A DNA stretch of 64,000 bases, taken from NCBI GenBank assembly GCA_003993805.1, contig RSEF01000004.1, forward strand, positions 15,001,412 to 15,065,411, written 5' to 3'. This stretch comes from Himantopus leucocephalus (Eukaryota; Chordata; Aves; Charadriiformes; Recurvirostridae). Positions 14,101 to 26,400 of the stretch are shown here, piece after piece. The position numbers and the translations under genes were made by a program. Under the pieces are notes generated by a model, which saw only the letters and a program-made list of their open reading frames with translations, ran no database searches and was not told the DNA's origin. Position 1 is the first letter of the stretch; every line of letters starts with the position of its first letter.

Positions 14101-17100
14101 CATCGCTGAAAGGCTATAAAATGCCACAATGCTGTATTGGTGAAATTTCATTTGTTTCGCCTTTCTTTATAGGGGTATAAATTATTATAAAAGGTGGAGG
14201 AAAGGGGACTTCTGCATGCTAGGTTTTTCAGCATCAAGTCTTGCACCCTAAGAAAGTCCAGAAACTGCATATCTTTGTATATGGCAGCATCCAGGGGCAC
14301 CAGCCTTCTGTCTACAGCAAAGCAAAAGAATAATGCTCAGGTTTGAGGCTTGAGGGGAAAAAATACCTGAAAAGGGTTGGAGGCACACGCTGCACTATGA
14401 GAAGTATTGGCCTTTGCCAAGTAACATCCGGTTCTTCTGAATCAGTTCCTTGTTTGTTTTCGTAGTGTGCCTCAGGATGTTTTGCTATATGGCCTCTAAT
14501 AAGACTTTTCAGAGTTTCTTTGGAGGTGTCTGCCACATTCCAGGGCGTTATGCAACAAGAGATACACTCGTTTTCCCTGCAGGCTTTATGTATGTGTGAG
14601 AATGCTGGTACCATGTGTGAATTCATGAGATTAGCATCTCCTGGCTATCCCAGTCATGCGCAGGATTGTTAACTGGGCATCCCTCCACTTATGTGCTTCA
14701 GGAACTGATTCAAAGACAAACATCTCTGCAGTAGTTTTATAAAAAAACCCGATTTTTTCCCTCATCCAGGTGCTTTCATTCTTTGACAGCGTTTGTCCTG
14801 ATGAGTTTTGTGTGAAAGTCTCCTAAAGCCTGAGAATACAAAATTCACGTCTAGTAGATCTCTGGAAAAATACTTTTCAAGATCTTCATCTCTCATTGAA
14901 GTGACATTAGGACTAAACCCACTATCTTTTCAGCCCCCAACACAGCTAGCTCCCTGTCATACCCTGTTTTCATACACATTTATCCAGCGATCCCTGAAGT
15001 GACAGAAGTGGCTTGTGCAGGTACCTGAGCTGGCCGCGATACTAACCCATGCCCTGTCCCCAAATTAAGCTGTAGTCCATATTGGTCCTTTAAGCTTGCA
15101 CCCGCTAACCTGTTGGAGAGGGGAATTGAAGCTCAAGTGCTACACACGGCGGGGATGCAGCAGCTCAAGTTGTAATAGCTCATCAGCTGCTAATTCAGTA
15201 GGGCTGCTAATCCAATCTCTCTGTACAGCTAATCAAATCCCGCTGTGTATCTTGAGTGTTTTTCGATGGTGACTGCTCGTTTTCAAGCTAACTGTTGCCG
15301 TGAAAACAAGCATTTGAATTCTGGCAATTCACGCAGGTGAGGTAACAGGTAGCATTATTCTTTCACCCTTCAAGATGGTATTATCTTATGTGGCTAGAAA
15401 AGTTTTAATGATAATGTGATTTTGGGGAAAAAAGAAATCCATCTTTTCTTTGGACAGATCCTTAAACTGGATCAGCTTCTCAGGTTTTCACTGATCCAGA
15501 GGACATTGGCTTAACCTCGTGACTCCTTTTCATTCCATAATAGCTTGTGGTATTTTAGTGATAGGGAACTGTGGGGAGCTACATAAGCCTTGTTGTTCTG
15601 GGCCAAAAATATTTTCACAAGAAGTGACTCCTGCCAAAGAATTGGTTCTCTTAAGTCGCAGACTTTGGCCTGAAAGTGTTGTGGAATGCCATGAGCTCTA
15701 AATGCAGGAGGAAAAACATATTTGCAGGCAGAATTCTCACTTGATTATATCAGTGGGGACGCCGAGTAGTATAAATAAATGAATTTCAAGAACAGACTGT
15801 ATTTAGCTCTAATTAAAGGAAGATTTCAAAATTTGCCAAATTAAGCAAATACTATATTAGCTCTCGGTGTCTGTTATAACCATGGACAAACCAGTCCGTT
15901 TAGAAGCTGAATTGTTTCATGGAGACACATAAAAAGGTAGTGTGTTCTACATGTCATTATACCATAGAAAATTTTGGATGAGCAAAATGCTACCTGTGCA
16001 TAAATTAAGGGCTCAAATGATGCTCTGCAGTCTGTGGCTTTCTACACTGGGTAGGAATTGCCCCTCAGTGACTGTAGTTATAGAGCTCCCAGAAGCACTA
16101 TGCTTAACACAAGGAGAAACTTGTAGGAACTGCTGTAGGAAGTTACACCTGCAGCTGACTTTGCTCCTGATGTCTCAAACAAAAATGACCCTTAACCATG
16201 GGGTGATTTGATAGGAAAAAAAAAAAGACAAATACGATGTAAACAAAATGGGCTCCAGTAGGTGTACCCCTCATCAGGCACTGGTGCCGCCACTGTGACA
16301 GCTCATAGGTACGCCCTTGGCTGAGCGGTTTTGTGCCACTGTAAGAGACACTGGGGGCTTTGGGCACCCAATCTTGGACCATCCATTGTTACGGCTGTTA
16401 TTTGTCTCATTTGTGTTAATCAAAGAGGCAAAGGTAAGCCGTAAAATATGTGGGCTAATGTGATCATATGATCACAACGCAATAGCTACCTCAGTTGAAA
16501 ATTTAATCAAAAAATTGTAAACTCTTCATAAAAGGAATTAACAAGGCTTCTCATTATGCCTTTGCAGTAGAAGTTCATGCGATGCACAGCAAAGGCTGTT
16601 GCAAAGACGAGGGGAGAGAATTCATCTCTCCACACTAGATATTTACCAAGTATTTGCCACACCAGATAGTTGTCCAGACTCTCCTTATAGGATCTTTTAT
16701 AATAGGTTTTTATATGTATTGTATAAGGTTGATACATATGGTGTCTCCATATAAGGGAAAAATAGGGTCTTCTCTGAAACATAGTCTATCTCACCTTGGC
16801 AGAGATATTTCCAGATGTCTAGGATGAGACAAAGCGTTCCTTCAAGTACTGGCTTCTCATAGCTGTAGAGAGACATTGGAAATCTTGCCCTCAGATATTT
16901 ATGTCTACTGTGTAGATATCCAAAGTTAATGAGATTAATCTAGGCTGTGCACTCTCCGGGGATGCCAATAGATAATCCGTCTGTCCAACTCTTTACCTAT
17001 TTACAAATTCAGAACATTCTCGCTGAGGATTTTCTTTAATGGAAGTGAATAATTTCAATGAACTGTTACAGTCCTAGAAATAATTTAGGGAACTTTCATT

Positions 17101-18859
17101 ATTTATGCATGGCTGTAGTGCCACACAGAAATATGTTAGAAAAAGACAAAGGAAACAATTTAAAATTTGGGACAAATCTGAGGAGTTCAGTAAGAAAATC
17201 TCATGGGGGATTCCTGAATCTAATTACTTTGCTTGTATTTTTCCTGTAATTTATGGCACCCTGTCCAAGCGTTAATCATTCTGTGGTGTTTCAGTGGACT
17301 GACAGAATACATATTGAAACCCATCCAGCTTTCAGAATATATGCAGTTTCTCCCTCCCCACTCCTCCCTTTCCTTCCATGTTTTTTCTTCAAATTAGAAA
17401 GCCTCATGCTAACTCTGAGCTGAGGATTGAGACTTTCCACAGTTTGGTCACGTCTCCTGCCTTCCTTTGGTTTGTAAAGTGCTTAGTGTCCTTCACAGAT
17501 TTGGTGGATGCATTTTGTCAAAGTCTTCATTTTAAGGTAAGGAAACAAAGGTTTTTGAAGGAAATGTACTATCACTGGCTCTGAAACTTTCCAGTGTTAG
17601 GTTCTAAAGCAAGACTTTTCTCAAATACTGTTGGTTTCCCCTGCTGTCTGCAGTGGGACTATTTTATCTGAAGTGACGCTTGCTTTATTTCACCAGTTCA
17701 TGGGTGATCTTCTAGGTGTTATCGCTGAGAACTGCAGATAAAGAGGGTCATCCTCCAAGGCCTTCAGAGAGCAGTTAATTAGGTGCTGGGTGCCTTAAAC
17801 TGCAGTTTAAGGGCAACTCCTGTCCTGTAGGATAACAGAACTGTTAGTGTGGAAGTATAGGAGTGGTCCATGAAAGGTCCATGCCACACACACCTGACTG
17901 ACCTGGCCCGAGGTGAGAGGATTAATGAGGTCCCAATGCCCACATTAGGCACACACGCTGACATATTCCAGCATGGATTATTCAGCTCAGAACAGAAGAC
18001 AGAAATGGTAAATGAGTGGTTTGCAAATAAGCCAGGCTAAACAGAGCCTAGCTTGCTGCACTAGAATGTACAAAACCACTGTGGAGAGACTTGATGATGG
18101 AAAGCCGGGATAGAAAAATAAATCTCTTTTACGTTTGGAAACATGCAGGCTCACATTGTTTGTAAGCAGGAACATCTTTGATTGGTTACCAGTAGGTGTC
18201 ATTGCAGGTTTGCAGACAATGGGAATTCATTGGGGCCCCAGCACTTGTGACGTGCACCCAGGCCATGGCCATGCTTCTTGGATAGGTGTGCGCTAAAGGA
18301 AACCTCTGCATCATCCCAACTGTATGCTACAGCTTTAGGGTTGTGAAGAAGAAAATCCTGGTTTATTCCCCATCTATCATTTTGAGTTGAATTTTTCTCT
18401 GTTCAGATCAGTCATCCTTATTACAACCATTTCTTTTTAGCCATAGTGGCCAGCTCCTCTTTTCTGTGTATTTAAAACCTTTGGAGTCAATCTGTCAGGA
18501 TGGAAAACTTTAATATTAAAGCGGAGAATGGTATGGGGATGAATGTTGTGCAACAGTTCAGCATAAAAGATTAGGATATGCCCTCCTCCCACTTCCTTTA
18601 GGACTTGTTCCTTCCAAGAAGAAAATCTCTCAAGCCTTGTTCTCCTGTCTTGCACATTTTGTGGTTGATCTGTCTTGAGATATTTGAGTGAAAAGTGCTC
18701 ATAAACAATAGTGGCGAAATTTGCGCTATATTGCAAAGGTACAAAGTGGAGAGAAATGGCCAAGATTTTTTATTTGTGTAGAGCAATGTGGTGTGCTTTG
18801 CCACACATTTTACTGTATTCTGTGACAGAGACTGTTGGAGAAGGGTACTTAATTTTGGC
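11126..18859. other. Intergenic stretch with possible regulatory elements
   Basis: No gene was recognised. A-rich simple sequence lies at about 11,215-11,320. Octamer and TAAT site groups at 13.7 and 15.2 kb and an 18-bp palindrome at 16,459 are treated in the findings. Confidence 0.5.
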
Positions 18860-19250
18860 TCTGTGTGTGCCAGGTCACTGGAAGGGACCTCCTTGGACAC
18901 AGATAGCACTTCCAACTATTTTAAAGCAGTCTCGTACAATCCCTAAGGGGAAAACCTCCTCTTAAAACCAGATGAAGCGTTTGTTCTGTGCTGGAAGGCT
19001 CTTCCAGAACTTTATCAGCTCCCATGGATAGAAAACAGCTTCTAAGTTGCAGATTACTGGGAATTCATGGCCACTTTCTTCAGTAGTTCCTGCTCAATGT
19101 TGTTCCTTAGCTAACAAATTTTTCTTCTCTGCTCTAATGGGTGTGTAGCAAGTAACTTTGTCTCTTCTGAGTACACTTTCCACAAGCCTAAATAGGGCAC
19201 CTTTGTAAAGGCCAGCCTCTACAATGAAAATGCAATTTCACCGAGATTCC
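18860..19250 (-). mobile_element. Possible 3' portion of the same old CR1-type element
   Basis: The blocks CTGGAAGGGACCTCCTTGGA and GGAAGGCTCTTCCAGAACTT, followed by TTCCTTAGCTAAC, have the rhythm of an old CR1 3' untranslated region. They sit about 400 bp before the better-supported fragment and in the same orientation. The match is weak and could be another old repeat family. Confidence 0.35.
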
Positions 19251-19664
19251 CAAGTCACCACTGACTAGGCAAATCTCAGATTTCAAAGAAGTCCAGACGT
19301 ATTTGCCTGTCTAGAGACCTGATCTTAAAAAATGACCTTTTTATTGTTGCCATATTGTTCTTTGGGTGGATCAGTTTTCTGACTCCATTCCCAGGTGACT
19401 GCAGAAATGTTTGTGTCAGCCCGATGGAGAGAAGTGGCCTGGGAGGCAAGAACAAGAAGATGGAGAGGCTCAAGCAGGGGCACAGGAACTGTGTATGTAG
19501 CCCTACCTCCAAACATCCAGTGACATCTGAGCTAATATTTCTGTGTGCAGTGTGCTATGCCATGTGGACAGAAAAGCAGACTTGTAGCCCGCTCCAGGGT
19601 CTTTGTAGGTCAGAGATATAAATATACAATCACAGCTTCAGCCTCCTCTGATATGACAGGTTTC

Positions 19665-20435
19665 CTACCCTCAGTAATTCCTCTGCCTGCACCTGTTCTA
19701 TAACGAATATGAGTGACCAGGGCTGTGTGCAGTACTCAGGGGAAGGTCTCAGGCAGCCCGTGTACAGTGCCGCTCATGGGCCCAGCCTTTGCTGTCATTA
19801 TTTTGCCCGACACATCCTCAGATCACATTTCCTGCTTCACAGCTGCAACACACTGATATCCATACGTGCTACTGTAATATACTTCGGCCTTTCTCTTCCT
19901 GTGTTGCTTCTGACTGATTAGAGGATAAATTCTTGTTCTCAGTCCCTAGGCGTTTGCTCTTGCATCCTATTACTATGATTCAATTCCCCAGAAGAATGCC
20001 ATTCTTCCTGTAGGGCACTCTGATCTGCCTGTATGTTGATGGTGCCTCCCAGCTTTACATCATCAACAAGGTTTACTCACACGTTCTGACGGTTTGTGCC
20101 AGGGTCATTCATAAAAATATTCAACAAGATTAGTTCCAAGTCTGATTCTTCAGAAATTCTGGTATTTGGCCCATACCGGTCCAATCCTTTTTGGTCCGTT
20201 CTGTTACCATTTCTCTTCTAAATAGTTTTCCGTCTACAGCGAAATCCTTATACCAAACCTTGTTTTCTGTGGTTTAACTACTAATTTCCCAGCTGATATT
20301 TTGCCAGATTGTACACTGGTGTCCATATAGCCTAGATCAATTTTATGTTCGTGGACATCTGGTGAACAGCCATCCTCTTTCATTAAATCCACAGATGCTT
20401 ATTTGGATGCCTGAGTAGGGGCAGCTAAAGCACAT
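19665..20435 (-). mobile_element. Ancient CR1-type LINE fragment (ORF2 end and 3' part)
   Basis: Several blocks match the reverse complement of CR1 in the right order: GTGTGCAGTACTCAGGGGAA followed by GGTCTC, then CAGCTTTACATCATCAACAA, then GGTCATTCATAAAAATATTC. In CR1 the corresponding blocks encode the C-terminal part of the reverse-transcriptase protein. The copy is heavily mutated and has no long open frame. It lies on the minus strand. Confidence 0.65.
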
Positions 20436-23274
20436 AGTTTGGGACTTCAGTAGTGGAAAATGTTGGCCCTAAAGTCTGGTATAAAGCATACCCCTCCACA
20501 CAGCCCTTCTGTCACTCAAAAGTAGTACAATATAAAACTGAGTTTTCAATGACACATAAATGCCTCCATAGAGTATATAGAGAGGATAAAGAAATGACAT
20601 ACAAATGAAGAATGAAGAATAATAATTTATTATATACTATATTAACTGGCTTAGTAGCATGCAAAAATAACTCGCTGTTATTCTTCCTTTAAAACCTAAT
20701 CTAGCCTAGACTGCCAGGTCCCAGGCTTGTGGGGCTATAGACTGCTGTTAGCCATAAAGAAATGGTTGCAGATTGACATGCACTTGCCTGGCATTTTCAG
20801 TTGAAAATTTGAAAAAGATAGTGTGGTTCTGCAGAGCAACTGCAGGTCTTTTATCATGACCGTGAAAACCACAGCTGTAGTGCTAGACAGTGTTCAAGTT
20901 CCTTTTCCCTGCTTCTTAGAATTGAGCTTAAAGTATCTTTCTTAAAAGAGGCCAGAATTTCAAGGCAAAAATGTTATTCAACAAGCTGATCCACTGAAAT
21001 CAAATGGAAAATCTCATGCATACAGAAGTACTAGTATTAGAAAAACAGGTTTACAGTGGCAAGGCTCTTTTTTTGCTCTACGTTGGCTTGAAATATGCTG
21101 GTACTAAATTTATGTTTTGTTTTTAAAATTTTTTGAATTTATAAAACTCACATAATGGACCTATGCCAAGTGGCTCCTTATAGTTCATTTTATTTTCTGC
21201 TCCTTACTTTACAGGTACTGATGATACCTTTACTGGTGCATCTGGACTTACTGGAACATTGAAAGGTAAATTGGACATTGATAGTCAGAAGAGCACGCAA
21301 AGATCTTGATGCTTATGTAGCTGTCATCATCATTAGAAACAACAGTAAAGCATAGGGAGGAAACACACTAAAGAAGGAAAATAACCATAAAACTGAATTT
21401 AAATAGTATGACCCAAATTTTCCATGACTGGTTTCCTCAGTACCTCATTAATTGCTTTTATGCCCTGCTAAATAACTGGACAAGAGAGTCCTGTTTATTT
21501 TTATGTGATAGCTCTTTCTTAGACCTGGATTTCTGGGCATGTACCGCAGTGGCATAGCTACTGCCACCGCTGATGCTATAATAAATGAACATGCTTTGGT
21601 GAGCTTAGATGTTTACAGAACACTGTGTGTGTCACATCTCCAATTCACAGCACAGTAAGTGTGCAGCAATTATAAAGGCTGCTCATACCATAGAGTATTT
21701 AGTAAACACTGCTTGAACTTTAAAGGCAGGGAGATGATAATGCTGATGAATTTAGGCTTTGTTTTGCTCGCTGAATTCTTGTGGTAAGGTTATTTACTTT
21801 TTTGTGCTATTTAAAAGCAGTGGGGAGGTAATTCTTTTTCTGTGTATTTCTCCAATAATGTTGAGCAGTGCTGTATGATTATATGGGTTGTGCTTTGTTA
21901 ATTATGACCACTTAGAAAAAAAAAAAAATCACATTGCATTGTTTCTGTGCTGAGTGGGTGAGCATACGAGCATTTCCAGAACAAATACCCAGCTGTATAA
22001 CTCTGAGGGCATGTCCACATCACACAATAGAGCGTGGGGCGGTGAGTCCTCAGTAAATGCCGACCAAACCAGCTCCAAAACTGGAAGCAGCAGGGCTGTG
22101 TTAGCATAGTGCTACATTTTTGCAGTTAAGCAGGGATTATTAGCTAGAATGCAGCTTTGTGCTAACAGAGCTATGCTCCTTTCAGGTCTGGGTCTGGTAC
22201 GGCTACGGAGGCAACTGCTGTGCTGTCTGGATGTACTGGCATGGCCAGTGGTAGCTCACAACCTTCTGTACCATGCTAGAAGGTACTGATGCATCTATAA
22301 ATAATCTGTTTGTTTGTTGCTGTAATATCATATTTGGTTTATGATAGTCCAGTAGCCCACAGGTGCATCAGGACTCCCACGTGCATCGTAGTAGTCTGAT
22401 GCTGCACAACAGGGGAATTGATATCCTAAAGACATCAATCCTAGTCGCTAGGAACTCTTGTGCCAGGATGAATCTCACTGGGCTATTCCTGGAAAGTGAA
22501 TGCAAAACATGCATGAGGAGTTTAAAGCAAATCAGAGGGCCACTAAATATGCAGAGCTTTTGTTTACACAACTCTCAAAACTTTTTCCGTATGACTTAAT
22601 GGAGACAACCAGTAGACACAAAGGCTAACCCTGCAAAGCCTTCTCTGCAACTGCAGAGGTAACCTGGGCTTTGAAAAGATGGCTGTCCTACTTTGTCTGC
22701 ATATATGAAACTACCTTCCTAGCCTCAGAAATGGTTTTTGCTGTGGGTGATTTTTAGGCTGGGTTGAATCCTCAGCTAATAAAAACTGGCAGCTGGATTT
22801 CCTTTGATCCGCAAGACTCTTGTGGTGCTATGGCAATTTACACCACTTGAAAATGTGGCTTAGGCACATATTAAAAAAAAAATCCCAGCTGCTTGATGTG
22901 GAGCCTGCACAGAGCATTTGCAACAGGAAACCCTGTGTCAAAACAGTTATGTTCCAGATCCGTCCCTTGGAGAATATTCACAAGGTGAAGAGGAGGCAGG
23001 CTGCCAAGCTTGACCTTGTTTTAATTCAGCTCCCTGTGAGACATCAATCTGGGTTTCTACTTCTGGGATTCACTTTCCTTAGAAACAGTTGTTCATTCCT
23101 AAGTTTACCCAGGAGCTCCAGAGCTCTTGTAGCTTTTGTTTGTGATTAGAGAGCAAAGTTTAATCCCCACTTCCTGCTCTATTAATAACAAACCGTCAGC
23201 TCTTCTCCACACAAGGGTGCAGCAATAGCATATTGAAAACAGTATGACACCTGGCTTACACACAGGAGTTTTAA

Positions 23275-23400
23275 TCAATAGATCTCAAAACACTTTACAA
23301 AGGAAGGAAGTATAATTTTAATTTTATGGGAACTGAAGCATAAGGGTGGGACAACCTGAGCAACACCCTGCAGTGTCCCTTAGGTTACGTTACATCTCGC
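23275..23400 (-). mobile_element. MIR-like SINE relic
   Basis: GATCTCAAAACACTTTACAA followed by TTTTATGGGAACTGAAGCAT and GGACAACCTGAGCAA matches the reverse complement of the amniote MIR 3' half and core. Divergence is high. Confidence 0.6.
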
Positions 23401-26400
23401 ACCAGCAGGAAAACATACCCGAGAGGCAGGGAGTGTGACGATATACGCCTAGAGGAACTGGTAGTGTCCCACAAAGGACATTTGAAAATACACATAGTAC
23501 CATTAAAGAAGAGACTTAATTTAAGTCTCTTCTTTCAGTTCTTCTTTCAGGTCTTTCAGTTCAGTTCGAAGGCTGAAACTGCATGCTGAAAACTGGTATG
23601 TCTGACCCAGGGAATTTTCACGTGGTCCATTTTAGAAAAAAAAATATGTTTGGGGTTGTGGGCAGGAGTTTGACTTTTTTTCTAAATGCTAAGAAATTGT
23701 TCTCATGTAGACTCCTAGAAAGAGTTCTAGAGTCCTCCTCCTTGGAGGAGCCTGCATCTTTATCCTGAAAGCATTAGAACCCACGTTTGCCCGATAGCCT
23801 CAAAATAGGATTTGTACCTATTAGCCCTCAGAAATGCTTGCTGACCAGCTCTTCTGCCTGTATCATTCACCAGTCAAAATCTACTGTTAGTAGCTCTGTT
23901 ATTTAAATCTTTCTGAATCCTGGTGACAAACTGGCCTGAGGATATCCTGCCATGAAAGGAGTTTGTTTTCTTCATGCAGCTTAGGGGCAAGTGGTGTTGA
24001 GCAAGAGGATTTGTCAGCTGATTCCCTTCAGACATTTGTTATCATTTGGTGGGAAGATGCAGAATTTACTATTCTCAGCAGCAGGCTGATCTACCAAATC
24101 TCTTTGTGTTACTGCCATCATTTGGGAAGGGGGGTGTCCTTATTTTTGCTCCTTGTGAGGAGTGTGTTTGGCATAAATTGTAGGGTTTACTGCATTGACG
24201 TGTAAGGGTCCAGTTAGTGCACACCAGGGGCTGCAAAGGTGACCCGTGGGGGAGATGACCGTGAAGTGCCATGTGCCTGTCACTAGCAGCTCTGACGCCC
24301 ACACAACACTCCATTGCATGGCAAAAACATCAGCCTGCCAGAAGAGCATGTGATGTCCTTGCTCAGATGCATTTCAGAAAGAGAAGCGAGGAATCGGGGT
24401 GGACTGAGTGTAACCCAGGGTGAAAACAGGGAGATCGAGACTGTTGTGTTTGACTTAAGGGGGAGAGGTAACAAACTTTGTTTGCTTAAGTGTTTGTGTG
24501 TGATTGTTTATGTTTTCTTTTTTTTTCTCAACGCCTGTATCAGTTATTAGAAGCTTATGTTAACTGGCAAGAAATTAGGGGAGTAAAAATTCCCCAAAAG
24601 GAAACTTTTGCCCATGGCAGAGGAGGTGGGAACTACAAAAGGGAAACAGACAGGCATGTGATGCACTGATGTGTAGAAATATATTTTGACATCGTGATAG
24701 TCATGAATGAGTGATGACTTTGTCCTCGTAGGAAGGCCTGCAAATGACATCAAACTAGGCCAGTCTCTATTTGCGTAAGAAGTGATCTGAGATCAGGTTG
24801 GTCCAAACCATCAAATTAATTTCAAATCTGATGAGTTTTTAAATTGAAGTTTGCTGTGTTGGGTAGAGCCCTTTGGTGTACGAAACAGATCTGGGAGAGT
24901 AGGAAAAGATCCACACGCCGGCAGGAAAAATAAATAAAACAAGCAGTACCCCCAAAGGAGTCCCACCTCCTGAATTTGCAGGGTGCAGGAAGGACTGAAG
25001 CTGCAGTTTGTGTCTGGGCAGAGATACTGTGAGAAACTCAAGGCGCGTTTTGCAATGTAGCGTGGGAACTGTGCCCAGACCAGAAGCAGCACACATGGGA
25101 GAAGCAGAGGCAGCCCTGAGCAGGAAGTCCTTAAAGCCATACACACTTTGCCTATGGCTCCACCACAGCCCTTGAGCCGCTTGAGAAACCATCCTTTTTA
25201 TTTCTCAGGGTGTCTGTGCGTTTCTCTGGGTTTACTAGCTCACCGCTCCATGCTCCCCCTCTTTTCTCCCCATCTCTCCCACACTTTGACCTCACACCAT
25301 GAAACTGTCAGAGTGAGGAAACAGTTTGAGCTGAAACATTCATTCCACATTACGTGATTCTAGATTAAAGGCAGGAAACATTTAACCCTTTGACAACCTT
25401 CTCCCCTCATCCTGTGAACCTTGGGTTTTAAAGCTCCTTGAAAACCATCTGTGAAGAGGTGGTGAGCGCTGATGCTTTTTAGATGCCTATTCTTGTCTTA
25501 CCCATGGCTCTTACCAGTAGCCACAGCACAGGGACTGGGGGATTTGCAAGCTGAATGTGCCCTCTCAGCCCTGTTCATCATTCTTGGTTCTTCCAGTGTT
25601 GAGACGTGTTAGCAGTGTGGGGAAAATGTGCGTTGCCAAGCATATAAAGAGATGAACCTTTGGCTCCATTTGTTTCGCTTCATTCCCCAGTGTGAGGTTC
25701 ATAAGTGCAAATGGCTAAAATTAAAAATACAAAAATAGATAAAATGAGGAATCTCAATGATTAGCACTCAGGATTTAGAAACAAAACTTCTTGCTTTCTT
25801 TAAAGTTGCCTAATAAATAATGCTAGCAGAATAGCACTTACATATAAAATGTATCATTTCACAGCCCTGACACAAATATGTATTCTGGGTTTTAAAAGCT
25901 GCTCTTTTGGCAGATTATGGCTCTCCTGAGAGCCAGTTTCTGCTCTCCAGCAGAGACTGATGAACACTAGTCAGATATATTTGATATTTGGGACTAGCTC
26001 TTGGACTCTGGACTTCATAGGTGGTCTTGGCAGTTAAAAGGGTGGATAAGAATGGCAACTCAAACCCTCCGCTCATTGCTGGAGCTGTACCACTGTCTAC
26101 ACTGAGACCAGCAATACTACTGTAGTCCTTCAGGAGAAGAAGTGACTTTGGCATAGGCATAATGTAACCACGTGGGCTGGAATGTGATGAAGACATGGGG
26201 TTTTCACCACTGCTCTGAAAGGATGCAGATGGGAAATGCTAATCGCCCTCCAAGGCCTGGATTCTGGTTTTCCATTTCAGCAGAGCACCTCCAGATGTGT
26301 AGTTCACAGAAGCGTCATTTTGGTTCTGCCTCAGAGAACCCATGGTTTCCCAGTAAACCTTTTTTGTGCACTTAGGAGGTTCTCCTCACAAATATTAACC

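Noticed and set aside
17460..17580. MIR-like words (GTAAAGTGCTT and ATTTTAAGGTAAGGAAAC)
   Set aside because: The two words point in opposite orientations, so a single MIR copy is not supported.
22185..22252. Exon-like unit after TTTCAG on the plus strand (WYGYGG-rich peptide)
   Set aside because: Peptide is biased toward W/Y/G/C from a GGTCTGG-type simple pattern and closes quickly. No family match.
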